A stretch of DNA of 64,000 nucleotides from Sipunculus nudus (GCA_026874595.1 CM049316.1:27697339-27761338), one strand, 5' to 3'; shown: positions 1 through 11,285, numbered from the stretch's first letter. Made by a program: numbers and translations. The notes: a model not told the origin generated them from the letters alone.

Positions 1-261
1 AAAAAAATTTTTAAGAGTAATAGGCATATCAAACAGCACAAACTGCAAAGATATGAAAATATATGAAGCTCGTATTTGAATGAAAATCCAGGATTTTCTG
101 TAATAAATATAATACTTAAAGTATTATCCAATATCCTAAATGTCCTGAGAGAGTTGACACTTTTAAAAGTATTATGTAAATGTCCAATGCTTCCATTGCA
201 AGAAGAATACAGAGAGGGCAAAGGCAGGAAATACTTTTCCAAAACAACATTTAGATCTGAC
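1..261. other. AT-rich sequence with no recognised feature
   Basis: The sequence is rich in A and T, with short open frames only. Nothing supports a gene or mobile element here. Confidence 0.5.
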
Positions 262-905
262 AACCATAGCCAATAGCAGGACCTGTCAATCATAGCCAAT
301 TGCAGGACTTGTCAATCAAAGCTAATAGCAGGACCTGTCAATCGAGAACAGCAGCAGGACCTGTCAATAGCAGACAGTGGCAGGACCTCTCAATCACAGA
401 CAGTAGCAGGACCTGACAATCACAGACAACAGCATGCCCTGTCAATCATAGTCAATAGCAGGACCTGTCAATCATAGCCAGTAGCAGGACCTGTCAATCA
501 TAGTGAGCAGCAGGATGTGTCAATCAAAGACAGCAGCAGGACCTGTCAATCACAGACAGTGGCAGGACCTGTCAATCACAGATAGCAGCAGGACCTGTCA
601 ATCACAGATAGCAGCATGCATGACCTGTCAATCACAGACAGCAGTCAGACCTGTCAGTCACAGACAACAGCACGGAACCTGTCAATCACAAACAGTAGCA
701 GAACCTCTCAATCAGAGACAAGAAGCATGACGTGTCAATTACAGACAGTGGCAGGACCTGTCAATCTCAGAAGATAGCAAGACCAGTCAATCACAGAAAG
801 TAGCAAGACCTGTCAGACAGAAGCAGGACCTGTCAATCACATGCAGGCAGTAGCATGACCTGTCAATCATAGAAAGCAGCAGGACCTGTCAATCACCCAC
901 AGCAG
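262..905. repeat. Minisatellite, about 26-bp unit, roughly 25 degenerate copies
   Basis: Units of the type GCAGGACCTGTCAATCACAG plus six more bases repeat head to tail. Unit length is 26 in the cleanest part (541-620), with small insertions and deletions elsewhere (for example an extra GCATG near 614). The 75-codon plus-strand ORF inside is only the repeat translated (CQSQTAA-like periods) and is not counted as a gene. Confidence 0.93.
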
Positions 906-1872
906 TAGGACTTTGATATCCAAGACAACAGCAGACTCTACACATGGTATAACATGCAGCAAATAACAAGGACGGAGCTAACAGTATAAATGAAATAGCC
1001 CAATTAAATGAAATAGCCCAATTAACTATTCACATGAATTACTGTCAACAATAATAAAATTGAATTATTCATTTAACATGAAACAACTGCATGAAAAGTT
1101 AAGTGCATGTGAAAGTCCCCAATCAAAACAAGAAAATCCTCAGATACTTTCAAAACAATGCAAAAAATCAGACCCTTGATACTTGACTTGTCAGCTGGCG
1201 GTTGTATCAACACACAGGTTCCTAACAGCACAAAAGTAACAATTGATTTGTGCCCCACAGGAGCGAAAAGAAAATATCATAAGAGTTACAGGGGGAAAGG
1301 TCTGAAGTAAAGCATAGCCTATGAACTGTCTGGCCCCCTTGGCTTAAGTGACATTGACAAAATAGCCCAGGGCTGAATACAAAAAGACCACTTCCTCAGT
1401 GATTGTATTCACATGTTTTGACCGTTTCTTCACTGGAATCTAGTACACCTTCGCGATCAATCAGTCACTTGAATTATTGATCATCTCAGAATCCTGGAGA
1501 GCAGTGAGTAAACAACAGGTCAGTTCACAGCACCGGTAATCAATTATTATAAATCCCCTCGACCTGTTCATTAGATAGCGGCGGTTGACTCTGATGTTTA
1601 ATAAGAACAGTTTACACATTAATTACTTATAATCTGCATCTGATCAATAAATGACCCCACAGGGAAATCAGACTTGTGAGAATCGCAATAATCAAGTCAC
1701 TACAAAATTTTACATCCTAAAATAGCAGATAACAATTGAAACATGTAAGTTATTCTTATTTTCCTGACAAACAAATTTTACTAGTAAGAAATTAAAAACA
1801 TTAAAATAGTTTCACTGGAGAACAAGGAATTATGAAAAGACAGTATTACTTAAGTAGATGTCTGATATTACC
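906..1872. other. Single-copy stretch with a homeodomain-motif-rich core
   Basis: No repeat is recognised. A short tandem of AATGAAATAGCCCAATTAA occurs near 990-1024. The part 1430-1700 is more complex, with GATCAATCA, GTAATCAATTATTATAAATC and CATTAATTACTTATAATC, which are homeodomain/PBX-like AT-rich motifs. It may be regulatory; there is no coding evidence. Confidence 0.35.
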
Positions 1873-2090
1873 GGCTTCTGTGGCTCAAGGGTAGAGCACA
1901 GCTAGGACTCAAAGCCGGCAGGTCATGAGTTCAAATCTCAGTCATTCCCCATCTCAGGGGAGCACCCTGCAGACTTAACCAGAAGGCTATGCCCCACAGC
2001 CATGTATCACTAACAAACAAGTGCATCTTTGGGGGGGTTCCAAGGTGTTATGACCCAGCAATGGGCATGATTACACACCCAGGACCTGCG
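1873..2090 (+). mobile_element. tRNA-derived SINE, full-length copy A
   Basis: The head TGGCTCAAGGGTAGAGC (from 1881) resembles a pol III A box and GAGTTCAAATCTC (1927-1939) a B box, as in tRNA-derived SINEs. The body then runs through CACCCTGCAG, CCAGCAATGGGCATGATTAC and CACACCCAGGACCTGC. The same head and body recur, rearranged, at 16142-16796, 21829-23130 and 58582-58790, which establishes a dispersed family. An 18-G tract (2092-2109) follows directly. It is not a functional tRNA: the acceptor and anticodon arms do not pair well. Confidence 0.85.
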
Positions 2091-2091
2091 A

Positions 2092-2109
2092 GGGGGGGGG
2101 GGGGGGGGG
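2092..2109 (+). repeat. 18-base G homopolymer after the SINE
   Basis: Uninterrupted G tract directly after the SINE's 3' part. It may be a simple-repeat tail or a slippage product. It could form a G-quadruplex and is also prone to sequencing error. Confidence 0.8.
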
Positions 2110-2464
2110 TTTAGACACCGGGTATGAGTGATACTCAGAATACAAAAATAATATGCCAGGAAGTGTGTGCTACCACCCAGTCACTTAATTCCAAACCAAT
2201 ATGGAACTCTGCAGAGGTATAAACTCAGATTATGAAATTAATAAGGGTGCATAAAAAGGCAGTAACGTCCACACAAAAAAATCTGTAAAAAAGTAGTCCG
2301 ATATCACTTGCTATCAGATGATCACAGGTGTAACATCAATGTACAGATCTGCAGGGACATCCGATGATACTGATAAAATATTTGATTTTGTATTGCACCA
2401 GTGTACCTGTACAGCCATAGACTTAGCTATACTGTCAACATATTTTTGTCACATGAAGTCTTAC

Positions 2465-2623
2465 CACATAAAGCTATAACAATAAATGGTATTACTCTTT
2501 GAACAGTTTTCTCATGAACTACGGAGTCAATATCCAGGATACTTTGCACCAGATCAAGGACCAAGACTTCTATGTCCTGCCCCTGGCAGTGTTCAAGGCA
2601 TTTTCCCAAAAACATGAATGTCA
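2465..2623 (-). CDS. Candidate internal exon, 53 codons, unknown family
   Basis: On the minus strand an open segment reads MFLGKCLEHCQGQ... then DIEVLVLDLVQSILDIDSVV and ends ...FIVIALCG. An AG precedes it at 2625-2624 and a good donor GTAAGA follows at 2464. The segment is 159 bases with the same phase (1) at both ends, as real internal exons often have. The sequence looks like an amphipathic helix-rich protein, but I cannot name a family. Against it: the pyrimidine tract before the acceptor is poor, and no partner exon was found nearby. If real, it belongs to a gene on the same strand as PPP1R16, possibly nested in its intron. Confidence 0.27.
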
Positions 2624-2639
2624 CTGATCAGCTTATTAT

Positions 2640-4789
2640 CATGTGACATTGTGTCAGTGCTGACAAATGCTGTCACCATAGCAACCCAGAAAATCTCAGT
2701 CAAGAAATATTAGTGGTCTATCTGTGTCAACATGGTCAGTCTCTAACCTGATCCCCACCTTTCTATACTAAAATCATGCAATATTTTACAGGTCTCTGCT
2801 GAATAATATGGAATGTTTATATAATGAATATTTTTTTTCTTATCAAGAATAAGGATCTATCAAACTGGCTTGAGTGAAGCTGTGTCTGTGTGATTATAAG
2901 TCCTCAAAAATTTATGTGAGTATATCACTGAAATTTGACAGCTAGATTTGAAAATTAAATTATTGGAACTCATTATCACAGGAATTATATCTTATATAAT
3001 AATCTTTTATTGTCTGACCTCTATTGCCTATCATAGAATTTACAAAAGTTTTGATATATTATTGTGAAGATGAAGGCTTTGATGCAAGGAACATGCAGTC
3101 AATTAAACTTGATCTGTAATTGATCTGGAGCATGAAGTAGATGATCTATTTGTACATCCATTGTCTATCAAGGAACTGTCACTGGTCAAACATCTGTTGG
3201 ACAAAACTGGTAACATCACAGTACTGTTAAGGAATAAGACTGGCAGCTTGTAATTAAGACTGGGGGTGATCTTGATGGAAAGTCGAGCCCTTCCAGAAGT
3301 TACATACTCTCTCTGAGGGCCATCTGGTAGCAGAGAGAATCTGCAAAGGCATGCCATTATTCCTGACAATTTAGAACAAATGCTAAACCATTAGTCCTGA
3401 TGAGCACTACCCACAGACATTGCTTCTCTTAGGGAGAATTAGATGCTTTTAACTTTTCAGGAAGGGACTTGTCGTCTCACAGTCTGTCCCAGACAACAGC
3501 CCCTCCTGGATTGGCATGTGGCTAGTGGTCTATCCTGAGGCAAGACAACTTTAAAATGCACGAAAATTTACTGTACAACACTCTCTGAAGTTGTCATTGG
3601 CACTCTGGTATATACTTATATATAGTACAATACACAATTAATTTACTAAATAATTTGCATATCTGAAGCTATCTCAGGCCAAATGTTTGTGCATCTAAAT
3701 GCTTATCTCTCTGATAATGCTGTATATATATTCTGTCACATTTTAAATAAATGCAATGCTAAACATTGCTGAACTATAGTACTATCATTAAAAGTCAACA
3801 AAAAAAGTCTCAGAAACTCAGATTTAAGGTACAGGAATACTTAAGAATACATATCTAACAATTATTAAATTTTATTTTTTATTTAAATATCTCTTCTAAA
3901 CTCATGTTTTCATTCATGTCTGTCTGCTTGTTAGTCTGTTTGGTGTAAATGCTATTGAGCTGAACTTATTTCCAGGAAAATTTGAGCAGGGATGTGACAC
4001 AGACAAAGGAAAACCACACAATTTTGGTACAGAGCTTTATAAATAGGACATGCTAAGCCCTGGTGAAGGTATGATCTCTTCTGAGTGTTGTGAATTCTGA
4101 CACAACATTACACTTAATTATGGACCATATATTTAACAAAATTACATGGATGCTCTATGCAAAGTCATTCAAAATTTCTATGGATATCAAGACATAGCAT
4201 TTTACTTATGGACCATATCAGTAACAGATCGACATGCTTCAAGTTCGGTCATTCTAAATGTCCTACATATTATCTGTTTAACCATTACACATTTGAATGT
4301 CTGAGCTGCACCCCTTTATTTGTTTGACCTTTCCCCCTAGTCCCATTTGTCCACTGATCATTCTCTCGATACTAGGCCTTTATGTCACAGCATGAACTGG
4401 AATACCACTTTTGAGAAAGACAAATCGCTTACGTTGTTTTAAAATAGCACAGCTTCTTGCATCCTTGTGTCACTGGTATGGCCAATTGTCCTGATTTACA
4501 AAGCACTGTAAGTTGTCTGGTTCTTTCTGAAGAAATCAAAATGTTCTTTACATGTCTACTGGCTTGTCTGTCTCTTGTGAAACTATCAGCCACCTCTGCT
4601 ATCAAGACTCTTACAGCTGGGCAATATATATTTGAGCTCAGACCAAGATGCTGGTTGAAATCCAACCACAAACCAGCCAACTGAAGGTTTTACTGTAAAC
4701 CCCTGAATCCTGAATTTATTGGATGTCCCAAAGGTCCCTTTCATTTTTCTGGACAAAATTGGCCAAGTCTATGAAAAAAAATCCAAGAC
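2640..4789. other. Mostly single-copy AT-rich stretch
   Basis: No repeats or RNA genes are recognised. It contains one candidate decayed frame on the plus strand (3108-3401, listed separately). The small ORFs at 4429-4684 overlap on both strands and show no family features. Confidence 0.4.
3108..3401 (+). pseudogene. Possible decayed coding fragment
   Basis: One plus-strand frame from 3118 reads IDLEHEVDDLFVHPLSIKEL and continues through KHLLDKTGNITVLLRNKTGSL. It has only a TAA and a TGA in about 97 codons, and could be extended upstream by one frameshift. The opposite strand also has an 88-codon ORF (3103-3369), so the openness could be compositional. No family is recognised. This could be an old retroposed or exon fragment, or chance. 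Confidence 0.2.
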
Positions 4790-5740
4790 TTTTTTTAGAA
4801 GAGCAGAAGAGGCAGAGAGGAGAAGAGAAGGAAAGAGGAAAAGAGAAAAGGGATGGAAAAGATGAAAAGAGGTGAGGGAGAATATGGAAAGAGAAAAAGA
4901 CTAGCAAAGGAAAGGAGAAGAAGGGAGAGAATAAGTAATTGGAAAAAGAAGAAGAGAGAAAAAGATAAGGATAGAGAGAATAGAGAAAGTGAAGAAGATT
5001 GAAAAGATAAGGAGAAAGAGAACAGGGAAAGTGAAGAAGATTGAAAGAGGACAAGAGAATCAGGGAGCGAATATGGAAAGAGAAGATTGGGATAAGAAAA
5101 GATAGAGAGAATAGGGAAAGAGAAGAAGATGGAGAGAGGACAAGAGAATCAGGAAGCGAATATGGAAAGAGAAGATTGGGATAAGAAAAGATAGAGAGAA
5201 TAGGGAAAGAGAAGAAGATGGAGAGAGGACAAAAGAATCAGGGAGAGAATAGGGAAAGAGGAGAAGATGAGGAGAGGAAAAGTGGAGAAAAAGAATAGGG
5301 AAAGAGAAGATAGAGAAAAGAAAAGAGAATCAGGGAGAATCCTGAAAGTGCAGAGGACAGAGAGAGGAAAAGAGAAGACAGAGAGAGGAAAAGAGGAGAG
5401 AGAATAGAGAAAGAGAAGAAGATGGAGGGAGAAAAAGAGCAGGAGAGAGAGAATAGGGAAAGAGAAGCAGATGGAGAAAGGAAAACAGGAGAGAGGATAT
5501 AAGAAGTGGAGTTGGAAAAGGGGGAGAGGAAAAGAGGGAAAGAAAAAAAAATAATAGGTTGAGGAAAAGAAAAGAGGAAGTGAGGAAAAGAAGAGGAAGA
5601 GAGAAGAGGGAGGGAGGAGACGAGAGGAGGGGGAGAGGGGAAGAGAAAGATGGAGAAGAAAAGAGACACAAGGCATAAGGTGGAGGATGCACTGTACCAA
5701 AGAAAAGACAGAAACAGAGACAGAGAGATAAAGACAAAAC
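4790..5740 (+). repeat. 0.95-kb polypurine (GA-rich) tract with an 89-bp internal tandem
   Basis: The plus strand is almost all A and G. Within it GAGGACAAGAGAATCAGG starts at 5047, 5136 and (with changes) 5225, an exact 89-base period. The rest is degenerate GGAAAGAGAAGAAGAT motifs. Long minus-strand ORFs here (up to 201 codons of Ser/Phe/Leu) arise because a pyrimidine strand cannot spell stop codons; they are not genes. Such tracts can form triplex (H-) DNA. Confidence 0.92.
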
Positions 5741-6860
5741 ATACCAGGAGACATATTCAGAGAGACAGAAGAGATGGATTTCTTACATTTATTTATCTTT
5801 TCCAGGGCACAGGAAGAAAAACTGTTATGAAGTGATGGGCAGGGTACTAAAATGTGGTAGAAGAATGAAGAAATAGAGGGAAAGTGGCCTACATTTATTG
5901 ATTGAAAATCCTGGTATTTATTTAGAAATTTTAATATGGATAAAGACTGAAAGAACCAAAACCTAAAGAAAGAGCCAGTCCTGGGTCTCCAGATCCATCA
6001 TATATCTTCAAATCATAATATTCTGGAGAAGTTAAATGAACAGTGACTGAATATTTTTTTTCTTTATCTTAATAACTGCATTAACTTAATTTGATGACGT
6101 CCATAAAGTTTGTCTCTGTTTGAAAACAAAGGCTTATCGTGGTCCTATCTTGATCAATGCTGACAGATACTTCTTTGCATTTCCAAAAATTTTCCAACTT
6201 AATTATAAGTCAGCAACTCCACAATCCGAGGGATGCATTTCTTCACTCTACAGGTTTCAACATCTGCTGCAAGCGAGTCCGGCAAGTACATCAACCAATG
6301 AATAGCTTTATTAGCCATCATTGGTATCCTGAGACACACGATTAGTGTCCCCAGACGACTAATAGCAAATCAATGACAACTAATCAGGTTTTATTCAAGT
6401 CTAGTCTGTCAATCTTCATACTCATGAATATTCATATCACTCCTCTACTAATGAAGGAATTGATAAATTCTCTGACAGCAGGAAGTTCAAACAAAGGATA
6501 TCTGAACAGTACAAAAAAATTGAAATTAATATTAAGCTAGGATAAAGACAGTGCATCAACTTAATTCCTGTTACATCTTTCTTCAGTGAGTGCACATTAA
6601 AGATAAAAGACCTTTTGATGTCATCAAATTACTGTTATTTTTAAAGTTCCAAAGAATATATTGAGCAAATAAGCAGAAGCCAATTCACGATGTGCAAAAT
6701 GGGCAGCAGTTGAAATTAAAAAGATCTATTTACAGAAAACTTTACAATAATGACCAAAGATTTTGGTGTGGATCCACCACATGATCCGGAATCAGTAACC
6801 TCATTTTAGAATAATCAATATTCACAATTATATAATCAAATACACAAATGAACCAGTAAT
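5741..6860. other. Single-copy stretch with an enhancer-like core at 6060-6460
   Basis: No repeat is recognised. The core contains a CRE-like TGACGTC (6095-6101), AACAAAGG (6125-6132, SOX/TCF type), CTTAATTATAAG and several CTAATCA/GATTAG motifs in a locally more complex sequence. Two short overlapping ORFs (6120-6345) have no family resemblance. A regulatory role is inference only. Confidence 0.3.
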
Positions 6861-6876
6861 AACTGATTTTTTTTTT

Positions 6877-6945
6877 TCGGGGGGCGGGGGGGGGGGGGGG
6901 GGGACAACCAACAATAGGGACCCCCCCCCCACCCCACCCCACAAG
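6877..6945. repeat. G tract facing a C tract (hairpin-capable)
   Basis: A run of about 24 G with one C (from 6880) is followed after some 18 bases by CCCCCCCCCCACCCCACCCC. The two can fold into a G:C stem, or each strand can form a quadruplex or i-motif. It is a simple-sequence feature. Confidence 0.75.
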
Positions 6946-7199
6946 GCAGAATCTTGAATTCCTTTGAATGAAGTATCTATTTTCAATATCTCTTAAGAAT
7001 GACAAAACTTTTAATTTTTTTTATAAAGCACACAATTTTAAGCAGCTAGCAATTAAGGCCAAAAAGTAGCTGAATATTTAACTACATGACAATGTCTGAT
7101 TTGTTCTTTCTCTACCATGTTCCTTTTTTTACTAAAATTTCAATTTTAAAGTTCAGTAAGAAATTTTAAATTGGTTTTTATAAAATTTATAAATACATC

Positions 7200-7350
7200 T
7201 ATATATGTCACAGATTAGATGGGAATCCAGTTGAGGTCCTGTTGAGTTCAGAACTCAGCTGGTTGAGACAGGAATTCCAAAGTCAACTAGTTGAGATGGG
7301 AATTCCCAACTAAATGGTTGAGATGGGAATAGTCACTTAACTAGTTGACA
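7200..7350. repeat. Short degenerate tandem around AGTTGAGATGGGAATTCC
   Basis: Four to five units share GTTGAGAYGGGAAT with CAACTAGTTGA/TCAGCTGGTTGA spacers, at about 33-37 bases. No function is inferred. Confidence 0.6.
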
Positions 7351-7379
7351 TGGGCTGACCATTGTCCATCTGGACTATT

Positions 7380-8910
7380 ATTTGTAGCAAATATGACCAA
7401 GTACATTCAAACTAGGCCATTAATTCATACGATAAGAACCATTTAATTTTTTTTATATTAGTCACCAGAGAGGGTTAAAGTTCATCAAGACCCCAAGCTC
7501 CCCCTAGTGGCATGATTGCTGTTCACTCAGACTAAAGTTGTCAATTAGAACCTAAGATTCAATTTGCTACCAAAAAATAAACTTTTGCATCAATTTGAAA
7601 TCACTGGTTGCCAGGGCTCCCCACTACAGGTCTAACACATGGCCAAAACCAGTCTTTATTAAATGACCAATTAAAAGTTACAATTATCTGTTAAAGGATC
7701 CTTAAAAAGTACCTGTTAAACTTTAAAGGATCTATTACAAAAAAGTATCCATGAAAGGATCTGAAGAACATTACACCATAAAAAAAAGTCACTATGGACC
7801 ATAAAATAATGTACTGATGGGAAAAGTATTATGAAGATATTAACAATAAAATATATGAAACAATTAAAACAGAACCTGAATTACCATAAAGGGAAGTATA
7901 AAAGAAAAAGGGGTAACCTCCCAACTATCTAAATATCCAGGGCATACATAAAATCAATACACACTCATATTCTGGGGAAAAAAGGAAACTTTTATTACTG
8001 TTGGCTGGTCATAAAACGGTCTTCTTCTAAAGAAAATGTTTTCTCGTGAGGAAGGTAATATCCCTATTGCCCCCTGGAGCCCCATCGATGTCACTTCCGG
8101 TCACCCTGCAGAGAATGTCTACAGCCCTGCTTAAGCGGTTTGTCTCTATAAGAAGCTATTAAAGTCAAAAGGATGGCTTAGCCTTGTTTTTACGCTCTTT
8201 GGCCCTTTCCCCTCCCTTTAGATCTGCTGTAGAGGATATTGATACTGATTATACTAAAATACTGACCATGATATATTTCATTATCTTTTTAACTACTGTA
8301 TTTATTCCAATTTGGCGATCCCTCTTAAGGACCAAAAGACTTGTGCAATAATATTCAGATATGCATATCCTCACACACAATAAGTTAATTGATTCCAAAG
8401 TTTAGACTTTAGGACTTGGTAAGTCACTAAGTGTTACTTGGACTCATGTACACCTTTAGGACAAGTAACACATGAAGTATATATCAATCAATTCCTGATA
8501 GCACTATGAGGGGAGTATCATTTTAAAAAAATGACTGCTATTTACAGTCAAAATGGATGCTGAAGATGTTTACACACCAATATCATACTGTACACTTACT
8601 TGTGACCATGGGTGATGGCACTCAGCTGAAGTGAGAGCCAGTGACATCATGACCAAGTGATAACTGAGAATTTCAGATGATCAGACACTACTGGCATTAA
8701 TTTTTGACACTTCCTAATTAAGTATACTGATATTTAAAATCAATTTTATGTTTTTTTTAAATAGATTTTTCTTTTAATAATTTTACAAACCCTGTGATCG
8801 TACAATGGTCTTCTGGTTTCTGGTAGTGCTAGACTAGTTTACATGTGGGTAAAAAGTTTAGTTTATAGTTTAAATTAAAATATGACAAACAGAAACAGGT
8901 TTGTATCAAT
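7380..8910. other. Mostly single-copy; GC-richer promoter-like patch near 8030-8240
   Basis: No repeat family is recognised apart from short AAAGGATC repeats (7690-7770). The patch at 8030-8240 is more GC-rich, with a perfect ETS-type ACTTCCGG (8093-8100) and pyrimidine-rich CCCTTTCCCCTCCC. It could be a promoter or enhancer; no open frame of note accompanies it. Confidence 0.3.
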
Positions 8911-8929
8911 GTGCACAAGGGAACAAAAA

Positions 8930-10290
8930 TTCTACTGGATCAAATCATATTAAAGAAGATATGTTTGAAATGTGCGCAATACAAAATCACCGATTGTATT
9001 CTAGTGGCCTTATTTGATTTTGGACGGAGTTGTAATTCTATAGGGATGGAGTCCTCATACACACCATTCATTCCTGTGAATTTGACAAAGATTTAAGTTA
9101 TTCCGTTTGTGAAAATGTGTGCGACAGAAAATCTCTGATTGTGGTCTGCTTGTCATAATATGCGAGTCAGAAATTCTCTGATCATCCTTTGGCGGCCATA
9201 TTTGATTTGGATTGGGTCTGTAAATGAAAGGGACGGTGTCCTCATCCCTGTAAATTTGAAAAAGATTCAAAGTTCTGTTTGTGAAAATTTTTGAAAAACA
9301 GAAAATCTCTGAACGTTGTCTGGTTTGGGTGGCTCTGTTAAAATGTTGGAATGATATGAGTTTTTGATATCATGATAATTATTCAAGTTTTATCGCAATA
9401 TATCGTGAAATCACAATATTATTAATTATATATAATGACATTGTAAAATATGCAACCCGTAAGGAATGTACGATCCATTGGTGCCACTTTTATGCTGACA
9501 TTTTTGTTCCATGCATTAAAAGCATAAATATGTTTATTTATTGCTCTTTCCTTATATTACTATTTTCTCCTGGAATTCTCAGGCTTTATTCCTCTGTTTT
9601 ATCCTGCTACTTCCAGATATTTTTCCGACTAATTCCAAAGTCCGTAAGCACACGGTTCCACCCACACACAGGTATTCAGATATATGTGGTTTATAAAAGT
9701 AAATGTGATTCTTGAAAATAAATTTATTTTGAACATGGGCAGACTCTAATGATGCACACTCAAAAATTGATATCATGATATTGCGATACTAGGAAAGTTG
9801 ACGGTATGATTACTGTGGCTGTCGAATATCCTGATAATACCATATACCGGTAACCGTACCAACGCTAGTCTGTAAATTGATAGGGATGGAGTCCACATAG
9901 GCACCAATCATCCCTGTGAATATGAGAAAGATCAAGCATGTTCTTGTTGAGATATCACACATGAAAGAAAATCACCGATTGTACCATGGTGGAATTGGAA
10001 AATGATAGTTTTGTAAATCAATAGGTCTGGAGCCCTCATAGGTACCAATTATCCCTGTGAATATGAGAAAGACCAAACATGTATTGTTGAGATATCACAC
10101 ATGAAAGAAATTCACTGATTGTGCCCTGGTGGTCATACTGAAATTCCAACAGGTCTGTAATTCGATATGGATGGAGTCCTTATTGGTACCAATCATCCCT
10201 GTGAATATGAGAATGAACTAGCATGTTCTTGTTGAGATATCGCTAGGTAAAGAAGGGGTCATTGATAGACAGCCGGAAGGACAGACGGAC
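8930..10290 (+). repeat. Tandem array of ~142-bp units, split by an insertion at 9339-9867
   Basis: Units share GGGATGGAGTCCTCATA, ATCCCTGTGAATATGAG (spaced 141 and 144 bases around 9910, 10051 and 10195) and GTTGAGATATCACACATGAA. The array ends in a GACAGCCGGAAGGACAGACGG-like tail. Older, more diverged units lie left of the insertion (8950-9330) and better ones to the right. This style of array ending in GACAGACGG is typical of bivalve repeats. Short ORFs inside are repeat translations. Confidence 0.8.
9339..9867. mobile_element. hAT-like non-autonomous insertion inside the 142-bp array
   Basis: It interrupts the tandem array. Left end TAAAATGTTGGAATGATATG and right end (reverse complement) TAGCGTTGGTACGGTTACC resemble hAT-type termini (TAGNGTTGG). 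Subterminal TTGATATCATGAT occurs near both ends. TCTGT is found on both sides but a clean 8-bp target duplication is not visible. No transposase ORF is present. Confidence 0.5.
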
Positions 10291-10319
10291 TGACACGATG
10301 ATCATTATAGAGCACTGCT

Positions 10320-11285
10320 TTTCAAGCGGGGCCCTGATTACAAATACTGTAATAAATATATCAGATGTATATTCACAGAAATCTAACCACTTCTGTAATA
10401 CAGAAGAAACCTGATTTTATCTATGGGCATGTGAAGGAGGCAATTATGGATCTCCATCAATCTGTGACTAAGGTTGGTTTAATTTTTCCATATTCTTCAC
10501 GGGGAAAAGCTTGCCTGATTCTGGTGTCAACCACAATAATTACAATAGTAGGCTTTGCCACATGTTCAATCCTGAATTAAAACTATTCATTAATCCCAAT
10601 CATCGGGCTATTTCCTGTGTGGCACCAAAACCAGCTACTGTTACAGAAAGTACAGACGAGTCTTTATAACTTAATGACATGAGGTGCAAAACTTACGAAG
10701 GATTCAGTTGTGAACCCATGAATTTCTAAAAGATTTCCAAGAATTCAAAAAATGACATTTCATTCTAATAACAACTGAAACAGAATTTTCCCACTAAAAA
10801 CTGTCCCATATGACCTATCCGGCCATCTCGACTCATTTATATCCATCAGCCATTGTACATTTAGTGTAATTAATTAAACTTTTTTCTTAAATGACTGAGT
10901 CCCTACTTAAATGAAGAACTTTTTTTGGAACCATTTAAAAAATTTTTTTTTTACAAATATGATTTGATAATTTCCACTTGAAAAATTGTTATAATAAAAT
11001 GCTAAATGTGCTCTTGATTGAAATGGACCAAAATATTTATTTTCTAGAATTTGTGACATTGTCAAACACCTAAAAAAAAATAATTACAATACTCACAAAA
11101 TTTGGTATATTATATTACTGATACACTGCTACTGGTAATACTGTGAAACAGCATCAGACCTTAGTGACACTTTTACTTTCATTAATATAATATAATGAAT
11201 TAATTACAATCACTGAAAGAAAGATAGTTGCTTATTTATGCTAACTATAGAAATCTGCATTCTAAGGAATGCAAGGCTATGCCAT
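10320..11285. other. AT-rich stretch without recognised features
   Basis: One 71-codon ORF (10365-10580) has no family features. AT-rich single-copy sequence continues to the G tract. Confidence 0.4.

Noticed and set aside
503-730. 75-codon ORF in the minisatellite
   Set aside because: Simple translation of the 26-bp repeat.
262-905. CRISPR array
   Set aside because: Units are contiguous degenerate tandems without unique spacers, in a eukaryotic context.
1873-1945. A genuine tRNA gene
   Set aside because: A and B boxes are present, but acceptor and anticodon stems do not form and the sequence is repeated with a SINE body.
4716-5754. Long minus-strand ORFs of 112, 201, 143 and 135 codons
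   Set aside because: They lie in the polypurine tract, where the pyrimidine-rich strand almost cannot form stop codons; the peptides are Ser/Phe/Leu low complexity.
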